Of a stretch of DNA of 64,000 nt, positions 59,920 through 64,000 are shown in pieces. The stretch's first letter is position 1. Every line of letters starts with the position of its first letter. Below the pieces are notes generated by a model. It ran no database searches, was not told the origin of the DNA, and worked only from the letters and a program-made list of their open reading frames with translations. Source of the stretch: Methylomonas sp. LW13 (GTDB lineage Bacteria > Pseudomonadota > Gammaproteobacteria > Methylococcales > Methylomonadaceae); contig NZ_CP033381.1 of NCBI RefSeq assembly GCF_016865255.1, positions 496,001-560,000 of the forward strand, given 5' to 3'. A program made the translations under genes and the position numbers.

Positions 59920-60186
59920 GCGACGGTTTTTCCTCCTGTATGCCGCGCCGAGCACCGGAGCTTTTGGCGGGAATAGCCCGTAGGGGTGCGGCATGGATTC
60001 CGCACATCGACAGAGGGGCAGGAAGCCCCTTCTGTCGATCCCCGTCGAAAGCTTCGGCGCGCAGGATCAAAGCGGCGTCCGGGTCGCCTTTTCTTTGGAT
60101 ACTTTCTTTTGGCGATGCAAAAGAAAGTATCTCGGCTGTCGGGCCGAGACCCGACGTTAAATCAACCCGTCGCGATAGCGACACAA
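59920..60186. repeat. ~265-bp dispersed repeat, right copy (inverted)
   Basis: This is the inverted partner of 57961-58225: TCGGGCCGAGACCCGACG at its outer end and GCCGAGCACCGGAGCTTTTG at its inner end. The pair encloses about 1.7 kb with two foreign-looking genes. Confidence 0.85.
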
Positions 60187-60209
60187 CAACTCAATCGACC
60201 AGAACCAAC

Positions 60210-60434
60210 TCATCCCACTTCCAAAACAATCACATACTCCCCATCACCCGTACGAGTCTCCAACACCCTATGCCCATTAATCCGACACCAAGCCGGAATA
60301 TCCTGCATCACCCCCGGATCGGTACATTCCACAGTCAGCACGTCGCCGGCTTGCAAGGTCTTGACCTTGTCCTGAGTGCGGATCACCGGCAAGGGGCAGA
60401 GCAAGCGGCGGGCGTTCAAAACATGTTCACTCAT
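60210..60434 (-). CDS. tusA: TusA-like sulfur carrier protein
   Basis: 74 residues from the ATG at 60434. The conserved CPxP motif is in RRLLCPLPVIRTQDKVK, where the Cys carries a persulfide, and the fold ends with GDGEYVIVLEVG. It overlaps the PP-loop gene by four bases (ATGA). The linkage suggests that it hands sulfur to that enzyme. Confidence 0.88.
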   Translation of the reverse strand: MSEHVLNARRLLCPLPVIRTQDKVKTLQAGDVLTVECTDPGVMQDIPAWCRINGHRVLETRTGDGEYVIVLEVG

Positions 60435-61474
60435 ACGAACCACTCCTGTGGAATGTCGTCGGCGAGCAAAGGCTTAACGAACACATTGCGTTCGTTGCCT
60501 TCCCGGTCGCGGATGGTCACTTCCACCTGCTCGGCTTCGCGGCCCTGGCCGTAGCGCGCGGTAATCTGCGCGGCTTGAATCAGGTCATCTTCGCTGGGCG
60601 TGCCGTCGATTAAGGCTAGCGGGCCGCGATGGCTGGCGCAGTTCATACTGACAAACTCTTTTTTATAACCGCTCATGAAACGGGCCTCGCCGTCCTCGCG
60701 AGCAATGATGACTTTAAAATGCGGTTTGGGGCGAATATGCCTACCCACTTTCAGCAGCATCACATCGTCCAGATCGTAATCGCGTTCGCCGCGCGCCTTC
60801 CATAGATCGACCAACTTTAAAGAATAAGCTTCGTCGGTCAAAAAACAGCAGCCGCCGGCCGGTTGGGCATAGTCGGTAAAACCATACTCTTTAGCCAACG
60901 TCATCTGCGGTTTGCGTGACCGACCGCTAAAGCCGAATAGTTTTTCCCGGCTGATCCAGCCTTCGCGCTCCGGTAAGGTGGCAGGCAAATTTTGCGCTGA
61001 TAAAGGCCTGACCAATAAATCGTCGGCACCCGATTGAGCGGCGACAATAGGCATGGTTTGTTTGCGCTGCGACATGGGGCGTTGGCCGACCACTTCGCCG
61101 GTGATGATGAAATCGAAGCCGTTTTCCACCATCCACTGTTTGGCCTTGTTGACCATGAAAATCTTGCAATCCAGGCAAGGGTTTAGGTTGGCACCGTAAC
61201 CGTGCTTGGGGTTTAGAAGGACGTTTTTGTATTCTTCGATAACATCGATGATATGCAGTTTGATACCCAACTGCTCGGCCACCCACAGCGAGTTGTTGCG
61301 CTTGACCTTGTCGGCGTCTTGCTTGCGTATCGCATGGGTGTGGCCTTCCACGCAAAAGCCGGTGAAAAAATTGATGCCCTCGACGTGGATACCTTGCTCA
61401 AGGATGGCTTGGGTAGCCAGCATGGAGTCCAGACCGCCGGAAATCAGCGCCACCGCTTTTCTTTGTTGACTCAT
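60431..61474 (-). CDS. PP-loop ATPase, MnmA/ThiI-like sulfurtransferase candidate
   Basis: 347 residues. The PP-loop is ALISGGLDSMLATQAI. GANLNPCLDCKIFMV supplies a CxxC and FTDYAQPAGGCCFL a second Cys pair, as in tRNA thiouridylases. The C-terminal ~100 residues resemble the NFACT-R/DUF814 domain (LLKVGRHIRPKPHFKVIIAREDGEA). It probably thiolates a tRNA or a similar substrate with sulfur from the coupled TusA. It differs from true MnmA in the C-terminus, so the substrate is open. Confidence 0.8.
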   Translation of the reverse strand: MSQQRKAVALISGGLDSMLATQAILEQGIHVEGINFFTGFCVEGHTHAIRKQDADKVKRNNSLWVAEQLGIKLHIIDVIEEYKNVLLNPKHGYGANLNPCLDCKIFMVNKAKQWMVENGFDFIITGEVVGQRPMSQRKQTMPIVAAQSGADDLLVRPLSAQNLPATLPEREGWISREKLFGFSGRSRKPQMTLAKEYGFTDYAQPAGGCCFLTDEAYSLKLVDLWKARGERDYDLDDVMLLKVGRHIRPKPHFKVIIAREDGEARFMSGYKKEFVSMNCASHRGPLALIDGTPSEDDLIQAAQITARYGQGREAEQVEVTIRDREGNERNVFVKPLLADDIPQEWFV

Positions 61475-61623
61475 AACTCATATGTCTAGCAGGAAAAACG
61501 CCGCATTATACTGTGGATTTCAGCAATATGCGGCCGTCAGCGACGTGGGCAAACAATTAATTGGGCAACTTTCGGCGGGAAAATCCACCAAAAAATCAGG
61601 GGTTTGCCTTGGTGGGTCGGTGA

Positions 61624-61649
61624 TTCGCCGGCCGCTGACGGCCGGCGAA
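61624..61649 (-). terminator. Hairpin after the chemoreceptor gene
   Basis: TTCGCCGGCCG at 61624-61634 pairs with CGGCCGGCGAA at 61639-61649 around a 4-base loop. It lies just past the stop at 61659. No T run follows on the minus strand. Confidence 0.6.
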
Positions 61650-61658
61650 GCGATGGCT

Positions 61659-63413
61659 TTAAATTCTAAAATGGCCAACCGTCTGGCGTAATTGATTGGC
61701 CAGCTCAAGCAACTCATGGCAGGCATCGGCGGTATGTTTGGCGCCGCTGGAGGTTTCCTGGGACACATAGCTGATATTGCTGACATTACGGTTAATTTCT
61801 TCCGCGACCGCTGTCTGTTGCTCTGCGGCGGTGGCGATCTGATTATTCATGTCGTTGATGGTAAATATTCTCTCGCTGATGGTATTGATCGAATCACCTG
61901 CCGAAGCGGCTTGCTCAACACTGGAGGCGGCGCGTTTTCTGCCGTTTTCCATCACCGAAACCGCTTGTTTCGCCCGGCCTTGCAACCTTTCTATGGTTTG
62001 GCGGATTTCCAGCGTCGAGTTTTGCGTGCGGCTGGCCAAGGTGCGGACTTCATCCGCCACCACTGCAAAGCCGCGGCCTTGCTCGCCGGCGCGGGCCGCT
62101 TCAATGGCTGCATTCAACGCCAATAAATTGGTTTGCTCGGCGATGCCCTGAATCACGCTTAATACTTCGCCTATGCTGTTGCTGTCGGTTTCCAGATCGT
62201 GAATCACATTGGCGGCATTTTCCACTTCGGTGGCTAATTCGTTAATACCGCCAACTGCTTGCGTGACGATATTTTTGCCTGACGTGGCTTCCCGGTCCGC
62301 ATTTTCGGCGGCTTCGGATGCTTTGACCGCGTTTTTGGCAACCTCTTGTACAGTCGATGTCATTTGTTTCATCGCATTGGCCACCAGCGTGGTTTCTTGC
62401 AATTGCCGCTCTACGCCTTGTTGGGTGGATTGGGTGATGGTTGCCAGTTTGTTGGCGGCCTGAGCCAGTCGGTCGCTGGTCACGCTGATTTCTTCAACGG
62501 TTTTGGCGATTTTCTTCACGAAGGCATTAAAACTGGAGGCCACCCAGGCAAACTCGGATTTACCCGACGCGCTGAGCCTGGCGCGCAAATCGCCGTCTCC
62601 GCTGCAAATGGCTTGCAGGTTCAGCGCCAATGCAGTCAGTGGGCCGATGATGATTTTGCTCATCACCAGATAACCGGTGATACCGATGATTAAAAGCGTC
62701 AACCCCAAAAAGCCGACAGCATAAAACACGGTTTGTTTTAACTCGCTAAAGGCGTTGCTGAAGGGAGTGATGATTTCGAATGCGCCGTGCAAGTCGCCGG
62801 TCCGGCGGTTTTCCATGGCATAACCGAGTAAATCCTGGCCCTTGCCGTTGCCCCATAAGGCTTGCGAGGTTTGCGGGTCGCCGTGACAAAGCTCGCATTG
62901 TTTGGTCATTTTCACCGGTCTGAAATAGCGAATTTCTTGTTTCTCTTCGTCGACCATGCTGTATTCGGTTAGCGCCGGGTCTTTTTTGAATTTGTCCAAA
63001 ACCTGTTGTTCCAGTTGGTCCGGCATGTTTCTGGGCGGATTGCGCGGATTCAGTGCCGGCGCTTTAAAACGAAAACCGCCTTCCTTGGCTTTGGCTTCTA
63101 TCACGTCCCAGGCATTGGCGGTGGGGACGGTCGCGATAATCAACGACCGGCGGCTGGCTTCATCCTTGCCTTGCACCAACTGCCGGAGGTACTCCGGCGA
63201 GTAAAGGCCGCTTTCCCAATTTTTGGCTACATTGTCGCGAATCGATTCGGAAAGCAGCAGTAATTGTCGGGACGATTCAATCTTGCGGTCTATCAGTTTT
63301 TGTTTTTCGATGTTGGCAAACATCAACAACAAGCCCAAGCTCAGGACGAAGAGTATGCCCGTGGTAATGGCTACCACTTTGACTCCCACCGAATGCCAGT
63401 TCATTAAGAACAT
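61659..63413 (-). CDS. Methyl-accepting chemotaxis protein with haem-motif sensor domain
   Basis: 584 residues from the ATG at 63413, preceded by a GGGGGG ribosome site; longer frames lack one. A first helix ([20 protein letters not shown]) is followed by a periplasmic DUF3365-type domain containing QCELCHGD, a CXXCH c-type haem site near residue 170. A second helix, a HAMP domain and the signalling domain follow, with the tip [32 protein letters not shown]. It should sense redox state or a gas through haem. Confidence 0.92.
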   Translation of the reverse strand: MFLMNWHSVGVKVVAITTGILFVLSLGLLLMFANIEKQKLIDRKIESSRQLLLLSESIRDNVAKNWESGLYSPEYLRQLVQGKDEASRRSLIIATVPTANAWDVIEAKAKEGGFRFKAPALNPRNPPRNMPDQLEQQVLDKFKKDPALTEYSMVDEEKQEIRYFRPVKMTKQCELCHGDPQTSQALWGNGKGQDLLGYAMENRRTGDLHGAFEIITPFSNAFSELKQTVFYAVGFLGLTLLIIGITGYLVMSKIIIGPLTALALNLQAICSGDGDLRARLSASGKSEFAWVASSFNAFVKKIAKTVEEISVTSDRLAQAANKLATITQSTQQGVERQLQETTLVANAMKQMTSTVQEVAKNAVKASEAAENADREATSGKNIVTQAVGGINELATEVENAANVIHDLETDSNSIGEVLSVIQGIAEQTNLLALNAAIEAARAGEQGRGFAVVADEVRTLASRTQNSTLEIRQTIERLQGRAKQAVSVMENGRKRAASSVEQAASAGDSINTISERIFTINDMNNQIATAAEQQTAVAEEINRNVSNISYVSQETSSGAKHTADACHELLELANQLRQTVGHFRI

Positions 63414-63532
63414 AAGATTTCCCCCCGTTAAATTTATTGTTATAAGAGTGAGTGAAACGGCGGATGGACGATCAAACATGCCATGTCGCCAAGTCGTGTA
63501 GACAATCAATGAGGGCTTAAAATGACGGCCAT

Positions 63533-64000
63533 TTAGCTGCCGTTGCGGATGTTTTCCGGTCGAATCGCCCGGTTCAAGCTGTGTATTACACGTTCGAATT
63601 CAGGTAAGGGCATGGGTTTGCCGAACAGGTAGCCTTGAAAGGCATCGCAGCCTATACGCTCCAGGCAGATGCGTTGATCCTGGGTTTCCACCCCTTCCGC
63701 AATCACATTCAGGCCCAGGTTGTGGCCCATGCCGATAATGGTTTGGGCAATGACCGCATCGTTAGGGTCAACGATAAGGTCACGCACAAAGCTTTGATCG
63801 ATTTTGAGTTGGCTAAGCGGCAACTTCTTTAGATAACTCAGTGAGGAATATCCGGTGCCGAAGTCGTCCATCGAAAAACGTACGCCCAATGATTTCAGCG
63901 TTTGCATTTTTTCAATGGCGTCTTCGACATCGTGCAATACCATGCTTTCGGTCAATTCCAGTTTGAGTTTTGCCGAGTTGGCGCCCGAGTTGTTAAGAAT
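63533..64000 (-). CDS. EAL domain protein, C-terminal part (cut by window edge)
   Basis: The frame runs off the right edge. The visible ~155 residues hold [31 protein letters not shown] and AEGVETQ, the second half of an EAL c-di-GMP phosphodiesterase. The N-terminal domains are outside the window. It is on the same strand as the chemoreceptor. Confidence 0.9.
   Translation of the reverse strand: MLNNSGANSAKLKLELTESMVLHDVEDAIEKMQTLKSLGVRFSMDDFGTGYSSLSYLKKLPLSQLKIDQSFVRDLIVDPNDAVIAQTIIGMGHNLGLNVIAEGVETQDQRICLERIGCDAFQGYLFGKPMPLPEFERVIHSLNRAIRPENIRNGS

Noticed and set aside
57961-60186. Composite transposon
   Set aside because: No transposase and no target-site duplication were visible; only the repeats are inverted.

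Overview
The window looks like chromosome of a gammaproteobacterial methanotroph of the Methylomonas/Methylococcaceae type. This rests on protein style only: a VPVPAAVW-type PEP-CTERM sorting tail, a TIGR04283-type glycosyltransferase, a sterol-desaturase-like protein, a stand-alone RnfB and the gammaproteobacterial gene orders pilB-pilC-pilD-coaE-zapD-yacG, rplU-rpmA-obgE-proB and hisB-H-A-F-I. No methane oxidation gene is present, so the genus is an inference.

Layout. 1-5.7 kb: a dockerin-tailed secreted protein next to a cohesin-like PEP-CTERM protein, then small metabolic and metalloprotease genes. 5.7-18.1 kb: ordinary housekeeping (moaB, pepN, hisBHAFI, tRNA-Thr, a fatty acid desaturase, DUF805 and J-domain membrane proteins). 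18.2-32.6 kb: a complete type I-E CRISPR-Cas locus, cas3 - [insert] - casA-B-C-D-E - [insert] - cas1 - cas2 - leader - array of 64 repeats and 63 spacers. 32.6-57.9 kb: core genes (tRNA-Arg, rnfB, metG, a c-di-GMP enzyme, an L,D-transpeptidase, apbC, proB, obgE, rpmA, rplU, ispB, a TPP riboswitch with thiC, the pilus assembly genes, coaE, zapD, yacG, a Nudix/ThiE fusion, argJ). 57.9-60.2 kb: a small repeat-bounded island with an AT-rich orphan gene and a GIY-YIG gene. 60.2-64 kb: tusA with a PP-loop enzyme, a haem-motif chemoreceptor and a truncated EAL protein.

The main discovery is in the insert between cas3 and casA. On the minus strand, overlapping the last codons of cas3, lies a two-repeat mini-CRISPR (20998-21087) with a spacer of exactly 32 nt. 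Its first pseudo-repeat keeps the 5' handle of a crRNA and rebuilds the stem with different bases; its second keeps the stem but has lost the handle. The spacer matches the plus strand at 21131-21147 in 15 of 17 positions. The two mismatches fall at positions 6 and 12, the bases known to be flipped out in type I effectors. The match is preceded by an AAG PAM and is followed at once by a consensus sigma70 promoter (TTGACA-N18-TATGAT). That promoter faces a 36-residue hydrophobic peptide gene and then hicB-hicA and the Cascade operon. This is the design of a CreA/CreR guide RNA: Cascade would use it to repress, not cut, a toxin or cas promoter. A second toxin-antitoxin pair (Phd/ParE type) sits between casE and cas1, so the immune locus appears to be guarded at two points.
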